DNA of 64,000 nt from Unio delphinus (GCA_029339505.1 JAQISU010000081.1:13303001-13367000); one strand, 5' to 3'. Positions 1 through 13,819 are shown, numbered from the stretch's first letter. Numbers and translations: made by a program. Notes: a model not told the origin generated them from the letters alone.

Positions 1-128
1 AACATATATTAGATAGATTGTATACATTTTGAACAAGAATGTGACAACAAAAGATTTGCACAAAAATTGGGAGATCGAAAATATAATTAAATCATTAGTA
101 AAGTAAATCATTTTGAAATACTTTCAAA

Positions 129-315
129 TCATATTTTGTATGACACTAATTGTGGCTCTATATCTTTGCTTGCCAAATGGACTGATAAATAAACAATTTC
201 CCACTGCCAGCCCATGTTTGCAGCAATACTTTTGGCATCCCTCTGGTATGTAGTCATACTTTCGATGTTAATCTTAAAATATATCCTTTCTATGTTCAGT
301 TCCTTCCACCATTTT
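129..315 (-). CDS. Candidate exon, KWWK type (U1)
   Basis: Minus-strand open segment preceded by a good splice-acceptor-like tract (GTGTGTTGTTCATTGTCAG| at 316-334). It reads KWWKELNIERIYFKIN, then TTYQRDAKSIAANMGWQWEI, and ends with a TGA at 129-131, about 61 residues. The composition is balanced and protein-like (three Trp near the start and middle), unlike the lysine/asparagine-rich noise frames around it. Compared with the other four units there are two nucleotide differences, both synonymous (AAC/AAT and TCA/TCG). The family is not recognised; a weak resemblance in layout to small alpha-helical interaction domains is only an impression. It could still be a chance ORF held identical by array homogenisation. 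A TATATAAA motif on the minus strand lies ~400 bp upstream. Confidence 0.35.
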
Positions 316-3300
316 CTGACAATGAACAACACACACCATGCTATTGGTTAGTTGGCATTAAATATTAAGGGAGGAAACTCATGAAATCCAAGAGATGTCG
401 CTAGAATAAAGAACCAATATATCTGTTCAATCTGCCAAGTTGAAGATGACGTTATCATATCAGAACCTTGGCTAGTGAAGACAGTGGTCGTATAATGTAA
501 CTAATCAAGTTCAGTGAATTGCAAAAATATTTAGAAAGATAAACCCTTTAACTACCACCCAACACCCAAAGATGTAAAGGAATTACAATTCTATAAAGTG
601 TGTATAAATTAAAAGAGAAAGGGTAACATATGCAAAATTGTTTAAACATATGATTAAAATTTCTTACAAAAGCTGCAATCCCTCATAAAGTTAGACTTTA
701 TTTCGAGTGATGCATTTTTATATACTTTCTGCATGCACTTCATGTAGGGTTATGATGATAAGAAAAATTACACAAAAATAAAATAAACTTCTCAAATAGC
801 TCAGCTTCTAGACTTATTGGGTTGTCACTACTATGACTATTTAAGTGGGAGCAAATGTTAACTTGCACAGAGCTACAATAAACATTCTGTGAACATTTAA
901 TGTCCCTGGTGTTCTTTGGTAGATAAGCAACACAGCACCAATTCAAATTTCACATCAATGAGTGACTGGACAAAAAACAGTGCACCCAGTGAAAAGTGAT
1001 AAACTGGGCTGGTCATTTTATATGGAATCATTCACGTTGATGTTTCTCTGCAAACTATGATTCAAAACTGTTTAATGCACATTGTCAATAAATACTTAGG
1101 AATTATACAAGTAAATATGACTTTTTCAAAACAAAAATAATGCAAAGCCCTCGGAACCTAATTGTTTGTATATTCAAATGCTCTTACTGCATTAAGCACT
1201 TAAGTAACAACTTTAATCCGTTGTGTGTTAATTTCTGCAAACTAAGATTGAAAAAACTGTTTAATGAACATAATACAAAATTACTTAGGAAATTATATAT
1301 TAGTAAGTTTTGTGTGAATCATGCATTCTATTAAGGATAAATGAAACAAAATACACATGATAGATTTGTCCTTTTATCCAATTCATACATTTTGGTATAT
1401 TCATACAAACTACTATTTCATAAAATTGGTGTAGGATGCAAAAATCTCAAAAGTAATACTTTATGACGAGAGATTTTGCAGAAAGAATTCCTTATTCCAA
1501 ATTATAACCCCTTGTGTGGGCCTTCTTGATCACACTGCATAAATGATTATTCTATCACATTCCCTTGTAAAAACAATGAGTTATATTTCAAATGGTACTA
1601 ATGCAGGATGAGGACAAAATATCCCCATCAATCTTTTGGACATCTAGAAATAGCTATAAACACGATTTGCTATAACCGACTTTGAATATAATAAAAAAAA
1701 TACTGCTGAAAAGGAGATATTCACCGACATGAAAACTAATTTTGTCCCTTCATTATTTACATCAGTCTCTAATTTAACATTATTTTTGGGCTCAAAATCA
1801 GTCACTGGTATCTCCATTAACACTTTTTGAATTCCAGAATTCTATTGTATTGCAAACATTTCAAATCATTCACATCATCAGCCAGTATAAGCCTAATGAA
1901 ATCATCATCTGAAGATAAACCTTGATTTTTGGTGTTTTCTAAAAAGCTCGTATTTGAACTGGTCATTTGAAAAATTTACTTGATGCAAGGTTCAAACTAT
2001 CAATAAATGCTTCATCTAGGGCCAACAACCAGTAATGTCAGGCTAAGAGCTCTAAAACAGAAGTCTAAGTGAAAAGAGATGCCATGCCATGCATTACAAT
2101 ACCTCTAATGACACGACTTGTGACAAGCAATTTTAATAATAAGTGGAAGCTCTTGTGCACCACCTCACTCATATTAAGCAGATTCATTTTTTAAAAATAG
2201 CAAGATTTGCATGATTAATTGCTCTGGCAGCATTCATGTTACTTTTGCAAGAGTGATCTCTCAGACAAATGCCTCGATTAACCTCATTGTATCTGAGAGT
2301 ACTAATTGCTGGTCAAAAACTGACCAGTGGCATAGACTCAACAGATGTCAGACTCGTCATCTTGTTGTCATCATGGAGATGTCTTTTTATATTCAAGCAG
2401 CAGGAAGTAGCCGGGAACTGGAGAAGGGTAGAGGTACAGAGAAAAGAAATAAGGCAAAGAACATCATACAAACCTCCCACTTCTAAACAGATGGTTTAAA
2501 TTCACTTTTGCTGCTTGATCAGTCAGCATCAACACAGACCTCTGGTTGCTTCCCTATTGTCCAATAATAATTTGGAAGAAAAACAATCAGAAAATGTATC
2601 ACAGGAAGGTGACACGTGAAATTAAATGCAAAGACCAATTATGCTGTTCCAATCTTTTCAACAAAGGTCAGACCCAGAAAAATCTATTATTTTCCTACCA
2701 GCTTACTACTTTTATAAATAAATTTCAAAGGCAATTTTTTTCTTCATATATTTCAAAAAGTTGTGGGCATGTAACAATCATTTCTGCCTGTTCAGCTTAA
2801 TTTTCAGTTTGTTCATGGCTGCAGAACATGGGACTTTTCAAGCACTTAAGACTGAACAGCCAAACTGTCACTGTCCTAAGGAAAACTTCCTTTACCTAGT
2901 AAACAATTCAACTATACTGGATAAACTTCGGGGTTTTTAGTTACTGGCAAGAAAGAGAATGAATATTTGGAGAATACAACAAAATCTGAACCAAACTGGA
3001 GTAAAAATTTAATTCCATTTGATTGATCAATTAAAAGGTTTTTTTTTAAGAAGTCTATCATCAATTGTTGTAACAGTATGTGTGTTGATGTTCAGAACTG
3101 ACATTCATCAAATAAATCAGAGACTCTAGTCTAAATTATGCCAAATTCATCACAACATCCACTCTTCAATATTTTACAATTTTGATTCAACTTAATTCAA
3201 GACGACCTATATAATAAGAAAAAATGTTTAAACAAAAATTCAATACTTATAGAATAAGACAAATAACTACAATCTTGTTGTTGAAGTTGTCTAGTTACCT

Positions 3301-4029
3301 ATTTTAAGCATACCTGAAAATTAAATATATGTTGGAAATCTCTGCAGAATGAATGCTCTTAACACTGGCAGCTCTTGCTTCCAAATCTTAAGTCTAGAGT
3401 CCCAAGGTCCTCAGTCCATAAACTTTACCAGAGAGTACTAATTGCTAAACAAAAACTGACTAGTGCCAAAGATCTTGACAAGATTTCAGAATCACTATCT
3501 AGTTGTTATCATAGAGATTATACTATTCATTCAGGTTTTTAATATTTGCTTTTCAATGTAACATTTACATCATCAGGCTAGTAAATTTAAAATTTTTTGT
3601 TTCCTTAATTAAACAAGATCCTGAACAAGGAAATCCAACGTCACATTTCTAGAAAATGTCAGACAATATAAAGGCAAGCGTGTTCCTCCAAGAGAATGGT
3701 GCTCTACTGGATGAAAAACATAAAGAAATTCAAGATGCGACCGTTTCTTAATTTTACTTACTAAGTGTTGATATCATCTCAGATATTCTTCAGCGCTAAC
3801 AAATGTTTCTGATTAGCTTCTGTGGTGGACATAATGAATCTCTTTCAAAGCCAAGTCAGCCACAATGTTTGCATGAAAGTAATAACCTGCATATAGAAAT
3901 ACCTGCTGACATCTATGAATTTTATACATAGATCAGCATTGTTCTATAGTATTGCTGACCAGGGACAAACTTGATGTCATGACCAGATAAGGTTTACATG
4001 TGATGGCTCATTGAAAAGAAAAACCTAAC

Positions 4030-4560
4030 TTAAAATGGCTCAAAGGTAACTGAAATCTCACTGTAAATGCAAAATATATTAATAAACAGAGAGCTAGGTG
4101 TGAAACTTCAATTTCTCTATTAAATTTTGTTACTTATTTAATAAGACAACCACTTCTCAGTATTTAGAGGTTTATTTCACACAGAACAGCAGTGTGCCAG
4201 TTCTGTCAAAAACTCTAGCCTACATAATATCATCACAGTGGTTGCAAAATAATGAAAATTGTTTGCATTTTTCATTTTGTACAAAGCCTGTTAGAAGAAA
4301 ATATAGTCTTGATGGTGCACGTTTTGCAACAACAGGGTTTCTCTCAGACCCCATCACAAGTCTTGGACACATGTAAGTACATATGAATCAATGTAATATC
4401 TAAAAATTGGTCAAGAACTGCACACGAAATATTCAGTGGTGAAATCCAATGAGAAATGCGTAAGCAAGAAGGTTGTTACACAAATCTTAAGAAACAAAAT
4501 ATAAAATGGAAACAACTGATGGGGAAAACAAAATTCATTTCCTGTATAAAAACAGGTGCA
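4030..4560. repeat. Hybrid A/B monomer in U1 at the deletion junction
   Basis: In U2-U5 two related monomers (A and B) lie 1281 bp apart. U1 has only one. Its left part matches A (TAACTGAAATCTC, AATATATTAATAAACAGAGAG) and its right part matches B (CTAGGTG, CACACAGAACAGCAG, ATAATATCATCAC). The switch falls at about 4092-4096. The missing length is 1277 bp, one monomer spacing, so U1 looks like the product of A x B exchange. Confidence 0.85.
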
Positions 4561-7528
4561 ACAAGGATCCATGGATTAGCTCATAAGCATATGTATTAAA
4601 TCATGCTGCATTTATTATTCATTGTGACCAGACCTGCAGTGGCACCTTCTATGTATGAGAGCTTAAGATATGTACAGGATTTTTTGATTTTGTGCAAGCC
4701 AGCTGAATAAAAATGCACTCAGCTGAGTAAGTCACACATCGCAACAGCACATACTATTTATTTTCAAAGCTGGGTGAGTAACATTTAGCAGAATTTCATG
4801 CAATAATTGCTTCATCTACCCACTCATGACCTCCAGTCTAGTAAATGCTCTATTTTACCATTCTCAGTATATTTGTTTACATCATGTACCACACATGGAT
4901 TGATAACTGCGATGTACATGTCTATTAGCACTTAACTCCATATACGGAAAATAGCCATGACAAACAGAAGAAAAAAAAGCCAATACGATTAATCAGCAAT
5001 TTTGAATAGCTTATTTGCATACTTTACTCAAATCAAATTTTCACCAATTACATACCTTTTGAATTTAATTCAGTGAATAAATCTGATTAATTGATACAAG
5101 GCTTTTTTTAACTAATGAAATGCCAGTTATTTTCTTACATTCTGCAATTGCCTTCTTTGTTTTCCACTACTGTTTGTATATATATTCTGTAATCCCAAAA
5201 GAGAATAGATTTGAATTCTTGATATTTCCCCAGAGCATATATATTGGCAAAATATTTTATTTATGATCAATGTTAATGAAACTGTTTTAAAGGACCAATT
5301 TAAATTTAAAAAAAAACATTCAAAAAAGAATTTCAGTGTGCCTTCAGCTTATTGCTAGGAATTACAATCCACTTATATCCTTTATTCTTCTTTCTTTTTA
5401 AAGTCTTGTTACTCGTTTAATAAAAATGCAACCACTTCTCAGTATTCTGAGGTTCAATTCATACAGAATAGCTGTGTGCCACTTCTGTCAGAAACTTAGC
5501 CTTCATATTAATCATCACAGTGGTTGTTGGGTTTACAAGTGTTTGCAGAAAAAAGGAAATTGTTTGCATTGTCTGTTTTCCATACAGGTCAACAGCTAGT
5601 CAGAAAAACAAGTATAGTGACAGGGATTTTCTTTGACCCATTTATGCAAATCCCAGATTCTCAGGAAAACAGGTCAATCTACTAAACTATATTTGAAAAT
5701 GGGTAGACAATTCAATACGATACTTTCTATGGTGAAATCCAAGAAAACAAATCTGAAATGAGAAAGATGTGCCACACAAGTTCTATAGAAAACTGTAAAA
5801 GGTGACTTTTCTTCTGGTAAAAAAATAACCAATAATGTATAAATAAATCAAAAAAGATTTGGGGAACTTTCCAACAAGTCTATGTATTAAAGCATACTGC
5901 ATTTCTTATTGTTGGTGATGAGAGAGACACCGTCATTTTCCATGCATAAAGAGTTTGACATTAGGAGAATATTTTTGAATGTTAAGCAAACCAAGGGAAT
6001 AAAAATGCAATGACGAGGAAATTTCCTTTCTTGATATACCAACCTCTTTTTCAAAGTTGAGCAATAATTTTCATGTGCTATTTCTTTCATTACCATATCA
6101 ATTCCTTTATTAAAGTGCATTAAATGCTCAAATTAACCCATCTCCATCTAATAATCTTAACATGCTGTAATATTCCTTGCTATGGTCATTGATAACTGGT
6201 GCATGCTCATTTTTTATATTATTGTAGAGCTGCATATTGAGCAAAGTGACCAAATTATTTGCCAAACAAACCATGTGAAACAAATGGAAGTAAAAAATTA
6301 GCTAAGTTGTAAACAGCATAGTAGTATTCTGTTTACTCAAATTTGCTCTTTGCAAATCACACTTTGATTTTAATCCAAGTAGTCAAACCACTTTACTTAT
6401 ATTCGTGTTGGCTCTTTTTACAGCCTGTTTAGATGGCAATGATGGTTCTTTCAATTTATAATTAGGTTTTATATTTCACCATTATATTTTGTCTCAGAAT
6501 TAGACTGATTTCAGAAATCTTACATTTCAGTGAGAATTAGCTTGAAAATATCTCTTACTAACCAGTGAAAATTTGTTGAAGATCGAATTCAAACATGTCA
6601 AAAGGAATGTAGATTTCTGGGATCTCTAAACTAATGAAAAACATATGTAACAGCTTTTAATACTTGTCAAACATTTCTCAACATTATATTTTCTAAGAAA
6701 GAAATGCAATCTAAGATCTTAAACTATGTGATGAAACATACCAGCTATTTATTCAACACAATAATAAGTTTTTACATTGTAAACCAAAATCACATTTCTC
6801 TATTTAATCGTGGTTCTTATTTAATTGTAATGCAGCCACTTCTCAGTATTGAAGTTCAGTTCATACAGAACAGCTGTGTGCCACTTCTGTCAGAAACAGC
6901 CTTCTAATGATCATCACAGTGGCTGTCTAGGTTTACAAGTGTTTGCAGAATAATGGAAATTGTTTGCATTGTATAGTTTGTATACAACTTGCTGGAAGGA
7001 CATGCATAGTCTTGATGCTACACGTGTAAATGAAAGGGTTTTTGTTTGACCCCATCAGAAGACTCTAAAATGTATTATTTTCCTTCGCAATATTTGAGAG
7101 AAGTGTAAGATAACCTTGGTGATGTAGAAAAATGTTAACAATACATAAACAAAAGAAACTACATGTATTCATAAGCTCTTTAATGCAATGATTAAGATTG
7201 CCATCCTGGAAATTATGGACATGAAGGTAAAAAAAAATCGTGATTCTTTTGAAAATTAGGGACACTTATCGCAGCAAAGAAAAATACCAAATTAAAGCCA
7301 AAACAATGATAAAATCATTTACAAATATTACAAAACTGCATATGTATGATGATGTAACAGTATTAACAATACACAACTTTTTGTTTTCTTATAATTGTTC
7401 TCCAAGCTGCTTCTGGTTCTTTTCAGCTTTGTCAGTAGCTCTTTTTCCAAAAACATTTCATTCTAATTAGGGTGCGTTTACAATCCATGTCAGACATTTT
7501 CAACTCCAGACACACATGAAGCGTTTAT

Positions 7529-8001
7529 TAGGGCATAACCGATTAGCATTTTTCTACAGATTTCCGATTCCGGATTTTGGGCATGAAATTTTTCTGATTC
7601 CGGATACGATTCAATTAATTGGAAATGCTAAATCCGTATTTTTTTTTCTAAAAAATTTAATCTTCCGTTTCCGGGTTTCTGGTATCTGGTTTTGCAGTGT
7701 CTAGCATGTTACTTAGTACTTTACCATATCCAGCTTCATTTCCGGTTTTTACCCGCCAGTTCAAATAGATTGTCTCACAGCGTGGTTGTGTTGACCATAC
7801 TGGACTTTTCTGACTTCTTATTTAACTTTATTAATGCACTATCGAATGACACGCAGTGATAGACACGGTGCTATAGAAATTCAACTTTATTATTTTTATT
7901 ATCCGAATCAGTCGTTCCTGCCTTGTCCGACTCCCGATTAATCGGAAGATCATACTATCCGATGGAATCCGATTTCCAGATCAAAAGTCGGTTATGCCCT
8001 A
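7529..8001. mobile_element. hAT-type MITE in U1
   Basis: 473-bp non-autonomous element. Terminal inverted repeats are TAGGGCATAACCGA on both ends (14 of 14). It is flanked by a perfect 8-bp target duplication GCGTTTAT (7521-7528 and 8002-8009), the length expected for hAT. Subterminal ATTAATCGG and CCGATTCCGG motifs recur inside. It has no transposase. The short open frames across it are just TIR sequence. Confidence 0.93.
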
Positions 8002-9589
8002 GCGTTTATAGAACATGTTCAATTATAGTTTGCAAATAAACACAAATGTTTAAAATATCCATATAAAAAAAACAACAGCAAAATAACAAAACGCCGTAAA
8101 TCATGAAAAAAACAATAAGAAAATGAAGCAATATGGATAACAATGTGAAAATGAGGACACCAGTTATTGGAAAAGACTGGGAAGGACCAAAACAAACCGT
8201 ACTTATTTTTATTGCACATTATATACTGGAAACTAATCTGTCAGAAATTATCCAAAATGACAGGAAATGGAGTCAAACTGATAATACAATACAAATTACC
8301 AGGGAAGACTTGAAAGAGCAAAAACAAGACTTGCATATGGCTTCAACTCCTGCTAAATACTGTTTGGTTTATCCTTTCTGAAAATATAATTTCTGGACTA
8401 CAAGTGTGATTCATGAACAGGCTTGGCAATTTGGGACCTTCAGGCCCAATGTACGATGATGGGCAAGTGAGATTTATGTTTATATCCTTCATTGTTCACC
8501 CAATTTCATCTTTAAATTTTAAATCTTGCTACTCAATAATGCAAACACATCTCAGTCATTTCAGGTTTACATCACACAGAGCAGCCATTTTCCACATGTC
8601 TGAAACTCTAGCCTACATAATAATCATCAGTTATCGTTAGGGTTACAAGCATTTGCAGAATAATTGAAATCGTTTGCATTGCCCATTTTGTATACAGCTT
8701 GTTGGAAGAACAAGTACAGTCTTAATGCTATACTTACCAAAATGACAGCTTCTCTTTGACTCCATCCAGAGAGTCTGTGAATCTCAGAAAAGGGTAAGAC
8801 TCTGCTTGGCAACAATTGATGAATTGCACACCTCAAGAAGAGACCTTAGTGATGACATCTAATGAAAAATGCTGAAACGAGGAAGGATCTGCCAGATTAG
8901 TCATAAAACAAATGTAAAATGTGAATATTTGATTTGAGAAAGGAAAATATTAAATGTATACACAAAGGAAACATGCAAAATAGGCAATCAAGTGCATTAC
9001 AGGGACAGGATTTCTCAAATTCTAACCGGAGCAGTTGGAATTTGAACTTATCAACAATTTAACATGTTATTAAACAGTGGACAGTCATTTTGATTCTTGT
9101 CATGAGTTTTCCAGTTTTCTTCCATGATATCAATTAAATTGGTTGGAATGCAATGGAAGCCTAGCATGCCAAAATCAGATTAAGTACATAACTTTAATTA
9201 AACAAATAAAAATATCCTAGAATGAATCAAGTGTTTCGATAACTCCATTTCATTTAAGTTATTCTTTAAACTAATTTCAACATTCCCTTCAGCATAATTG
9301 CAGGTCATAAGAACTTAAAAATGGTATTTTGCTATGTCAGCATTTCAATTTATTAGAAAAAAGGTATCAGAAAATGCAATAGGACTTTAGTTTATATAAA
9401 AGCACCAGTATGAGCTGCCAAATGAATGAGATATTTTTGAAAGTTTTACTTCTAGTTCAGATATTTGTTGACCTTGTAATAAGATATACAATGTTGCAAT
9501 TTAAGCAGCAAGACAGAGAAAAACACAAATATCAGGGAAACCATCTTACTTTGTAGGACCAAGCACTTTGCGAAGAACACTGGTGAGTC

Positions 9590-9700
9590 TTAAGTAAACA
9601 TATCCTCATCTATCTTGGCTAAGGCAAAGATGACCAATTCAGGAAGGCATATAAAAGTGACATAAAGATTGTGATCAGAACTATTCTGAGTTGTTAATGG
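9590..9700 (-). CDS. Candidate exon near the unit end (U1)
   Basis: Minus strand: CATTACAGCATCATCAGACTGTTGCAG-like acceptor (GCTGTT in some units) followed by 36 open codons reading PLTTQNSSDHNLYVTFICLP and ending KIDEDMFT-stop. Copies are at 20619-20729, 31685-31795 and 42719-42829. On the plus strand the neighbouring TTTGTAG|GACC...ACACTG|GTGAGT also looks like a 26-nt micro-exon, so strand assignment is uncertain. Confidence 0.2.
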   Translation of the reverse strand, partial: PLTTQNSSDHNLYVTFICLPELVIFALAKIDEDMFT

Positions 9701-9911
9701 CTGCAACAATCTGATGATGCTGTTATGATCCAAAATGAAGCAGGAACAATGATAAATGAATACTATTAAAAGACATGAAAGCCAACATATATTAGATAGA
9801 TTGTATACATTTTGAACAAGAATGTGACAACAAAAGATTTGCACCAAAATTGGGAGATCGAAAATATAATTAAATCATTAGTAAAGTAAATCATTTTGAA
9901 ATACTTTTAAG

Positions 9912-10098
9912 TCATATTTTGTACGACACTAATTGTGGCTCTATATCTTTGCTTGCCAAATGGACTGATAAATAAACAATTTCCCACTGCCAGCCCATGT
10001 TTGCAGCAATACTTTTGGCATCCCTCTGGTATGTAGTCATACTTTCGATATTAATCTTAAAATATATCCTTTCTATGTTCAGTTCCTTCCACCATTTT
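9912..10098 (-). CDS. Candidate exon, KWWK type (U2)
   Basis: Same protein as in U1, with the two synonymous differences. The acceptor-like TTCATTGTCAG is intact. On the minus strand a TATA-like GTATATAAAG lies at about 10501-10511, followed by GCAGCTTTT|GTAAGA, which could be a leader exon and donor; this is inference. Confidence 0.35.
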
Positions 10099-12069
10099 CT
10101 GACAATGAACAACACACACCATGCTATTGGTTAGTTGGCATTAAATATTAAGGGAGGAAACTCATGAAATCCAAGAGATGTCGCTAGAATAAAGAACCAA
10201 TATATCTGTTCAATCTGCCAAGTTGAAGATGACGTTATCATATCAGAACCTTGGCTAGTGAAGACAGTGGTCGTATAATGTAACTAATCAAGTTCAGTGA
10301 ATTGCAAAAATATTTAGAAAGATAAACCCTTTAACTACCACCCAACACCCAAAGATGTAAAGGAATTACAATTCTATAAAGTGTGTATAAATTAAAAGAG
10401 AAAGGGTAACATATGCAAAATTGTTCAAACATATGATTAAAATTTCTTACAAAAGCTGCAATCCCTCATAAAGTTAGACTTTATTTTAAGTGATGCATCT
10501 TTATATACTTTCTGCATGCACTTCATGTAGGGTTATGATGATAAGAAAAATTACACAAAAATAAAATAAACTTCTCAAATAGCTCAGCTTCTCGACTTTT
10601 TGGGTTGTCACTACTATGACTATTTAAGTGGGAGCAAATGTTAACTTGCACAGAGCTACAATAAACATTCTGTGAACATTTAATGTCCCTGGTGTTCTTT
10701 GGTAGATAAGCAACACAGCATCAATTCAAATTTCACATCAATGAGTGACTGGACAAAAAACAGTGCACCCAGTGAAAAGTGATAAACTGGGCTGGTCATT
10801 TTATATGGAATCACTCACGTTTATGTTTCTCTGCAAACTAAGATTCAAAACTGTTTAATGCACATTGTCAATAAATACTTAGGAATTATACAAGTAAATA
10901 TGACTTTTTCAAAACAAAAATAATGCAAAGCCCTCGGAACCTAATTGTTTGTATATTCAAATGCTCTTACTGCATTAAGCACTTAAGTAACCACTTTAAT
11001 CCATTGTGTGTTAATCTCTGCAAACTAAGATTGAAAAAACTGTTTAATGAACATAATACAAAATTACTTAGGAAATTATATATTAGTAAGTTTTGTGTGA
11101 ATCATGCATTCTATTAAGGATAAATGAAACAAAATACACATGATAGATTTGTCCTTTTATCCAATTCATACATTTTGGTATATTCATACAAACTACTATT
11201 TCATAAAATTGGTGTAGGATGCAAAAATCTCAAAAGTAATACTTTATGACGAGAGATTTTGCAGAAAGAATTCCTTATTCCAAATTATAACCCCTTGTGT
11301 GGGCCTTCTTGATCACACTGCATAAATGATTATTCTATCACATTCCCTTGTAAAAACAATGAGTTATATTTCAAATGGTACTAATGCAGGATGAGGACAA
11401 AATATCCCCATCAATCTTTTGGACATCTAGAAATAGCTATAAACACGATTTGCTATAACCGACTTTGAATATAATAAAAAAATACTGCTGAAAAGGAGAT
11501 ATTCACAGACATGAAAACTAATTTTGTCCCTTCATTATTTACATCAGTCACTAATTTAACATTATTTTGGGGCTCAAAATCAGTCACTGGTATCTCCATT
11601 AACACTTTTTGAATTCCAGAATTCTATTGTATTACAAACATTTCTAATCATTCACATCATCAGCCAGTATAAGCCTAATGAAATCATCATCTGAAGATAA
11701 ACCTTGATTTTTGGTGTTTTCTAAATTGCTCGTATTTGAACTGGTCATTTGAAAAATTTACTTGATGCAAGGTTCAAACTATCAATAAATGCTTCATCTA
11801 GGGCCAACAACCAGTAATGTCAGGCTAAGAGCTCTAAAACAGAAGTCTAAGTGAAAAGAGATGCCATGACATGCACTACAATACCTCTAATGACACGACT
11901 TGTGACAAGCAATTTTAATAATAAGTGGAAGCTCTTGTGCACCACCTCTCTCATATTAAGCAAATTCATTTTTTAAAAATAGCAAGATTTGCATGATTAA
12001 TTGCTCTGGCAGCATTCATGTTACTTTTGCAAGAGTGATCTCTCAGACAAATGCCTCGATTAGCCTCAT

Positions 12070-12185
12070 TGTATCTGAGAGTACTAATTGCTGGTCAAAA
12101 ACTGACCAGTGGCATAGACTCAACAGATGTCAGACTCGTCATCTTGTTGTCATCATGGAGATGTCTTTTTATATTCAAGCAGCAG
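12070..12185. repeat. Second internal repeat pair, left copy (U2)
   Basis: GAGAGTACTAATTGCT followed by CAAAAACTGAC, AGTG, a CAACAGAT / ACAAGATT-type block and TTGTTGTCATCATGGAGAT recurs at about 13205-13320 with GAGAGTACTAATTGCTAAAC. The two starts are 1136 bp apart, so a similar monomer spacing extends to the left part of the unit. Confidence 0.65.
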
Positions 12186-12677
12186 GAAGTAGCCGGGAAC
12201 TGGAGAAGGGTAGAGGTACAGAGAAAAGAAATAAGGCAAAGAACATCATACAAACCTCCCACTTCTAAACAGATGGTTTAAATTCACTTTTGCTGCTTGA
12301 TCAGTCAGCATCAACACAGACCTCTGGTTGCTTCCCTATTGTCCAATAATAATTTGGAAGAAAAACAATCAAAAAATGTATCACAGGAAGGTGACACGTG
12401 AAATTAAATGCAAAGACCAATTATGCTGTTCCAATCTTTTCAACAAAGGTCAGACCCAGAAAAATCTATTATTTTCCTACCAGCTTACTACTTTTATAAA
12501 TAAATTTCAAAGGCAATTTTTTTCTTCATATATTTCAAAAAGTTGTGGGCATGTAACAATCATTTCTGCCTGTTCAGCTTAATTTTCAGTTTGTTCATGG
12601 CTGCAGAACATGGGACTTTTCAAGCACTTAAGACTGAACAGCCAAACTGTCACTGTCCTAAGGAAAACTTCCTTTAC

Positions 12678-12879
12678 CTAGTAAGCAATTCAACTATACT
12701 GGATAAACTTCGGGGTTTTTTAGTTACTGGCAAGAAAGAGAATGAATATTTGGAGAATACAACAAAATCTGAACCAAACTGGAGTAAAAATTTAATTCCA
12801 TTTGATTGATCAATTAAAAGGTTTTTTTTAAGAAGTCTATCATCAATTGTTGTAACAGTATGTGTGTTGATGTTCAGAA
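12678..12879 (-). CDS. Candidate internal exon, ending AG|GTAAAG (U2)
   Basis: A 202-nt minus-strand open segment bounded by GATGAATGTCAG| and ACTAG|GTAAAGG, both good splice-site matches. It reads LNINTHTVTTIDDRLLKK at the start and KKPRSLSSIVELLTR at the end. Copies are at 23725-23926, 34758-34959 and 45792-45993; U3 has two amino-acid changes. In U1 (about 2892-3094) two homopolymer indels (+1 and -1) break the frame and create a stop between them. The product is not recognised. The exon may belong to the same hypothetical minus-strand gene as the KWWK exon, but phases could not be chained confidently. Confidence 0.3.
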
Positions 12880-13819
12880 CTGACATTCATCAAATAAATC
12901 AGAGACTCTAGTCTAAATTATGCCAAATTCATCACAACATCCACTCTTCAATATTTTACAATTTTGATTCAACTTAATTCAAGACGACCTATATAATAAG
13001 AAAAAATGTTCAAACAAAAATTCAATACTTATAGAATAAGACAAATAACTACAATCTTGTTGTTGAAGTTGTCTAGTTACCTATTGTAAGCATACATGAA
13101 AATTAAATATATGTTGGAAATCTCTGCAGAATGAATGCTCTTAACACTGGCAGCTCTTGCTTCCAAAACTTAAGTCTAGAGTCCCAAGGTCCTCAGTCCA
13201 TAAACTTTACCAGAGAGTACTAATTGCTAAACAAAAACTGACTAGTGCCAAAGATCTTGACAAGATTTCAGAATCACTAGTTGTTATCATAGAGATTATA
13301 CTATTCATTCAGGTTTTTAATATTTGCTTTTCAATGTAATATTTACATCATCAGGCTAGTAAATTTAAAATTTTTTGTTTCCTTAATTAAACAAGATCCT
13401 GAACAAGGAAATCCAACGTCACATTTCTAGAAAATGTCAGACAATATAAAGGCAAGCGTGTTCCTCCAAGAGAATGGTGCTCTACTGGATGAAAAACATA
13501 AAGAAATTCAAGATGCGACTGTTTCTTAATTTTACTTACTAAGTGTTGATATCATCTCAGATATTCTTCAGTGCTAACAAATGTTTCTGATTAGCTTCTG
13601 TGGTGGACATAATGAATCTCTTTCAAAGCCAAGTCAGCCACAATGTTTGCATGAAAGTAATAACCTGCATATAGAAATACCTGCTGACATCTATGAATTT
13701 TATACTTAGATCAGCATTGTTCTATAGTATTGCTGACCAGGGACAAACTTGATGTCATGACCAGATAAAGTTTACTTGTGATGGCTCATTGAAAAGAAAA
13801 ACCTAACTTAAAATGGCTC

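Larger units (their letters stand above)
1..9783. repeat. Tandem unit U1 (short variant) of the ~11-kb array
   Basis: First visible copy of a head-to-tail repeat. The start is set arbitrarily at the motif AACATATATTAGATAG, which recurs at 9784, 20813, 31879 and 42913; the array extends left of the window. U1 is 9783 bp while other complete units are 11029-11066 bp, because it lacks one internal ~1.28-kb segment (junction near 4092-4096). It keeps a 31-bp stretch near 9457 that U2-U4 lack, and shares with U2 a 23-bp deletion near 5615. The sequence is AT-rich with no recognised gene. Confidence 0.95.

Noticed and set aside
2211..2800. Plus-strand ORFs of 91, 76 and 84 codons conserved in all units
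   Set aside because: Overlapping frames, no splice or promoter support, compositions typical of AT-rich noise; identity between units reflects recent duplication only.
7516..7704. ORF beginning MKRLLGHNRLAFFYRF, repeated in every complete unit (longest 114 codons in U2)
   Set aside because: It reads through the MITE terminal inverted repeat and internal CCGATT motifs; length varies with a poly-T run between units.
8133..8381. 82-codon plus-strand ORF (MDNNVKMRTP...) in U1, U3 and U4
   Set aside because: Broken in U2 by a 2-bp deletion, no supporting signals, and A-rich sequence readily yields such Lys/Gln/Asn-rich frames.
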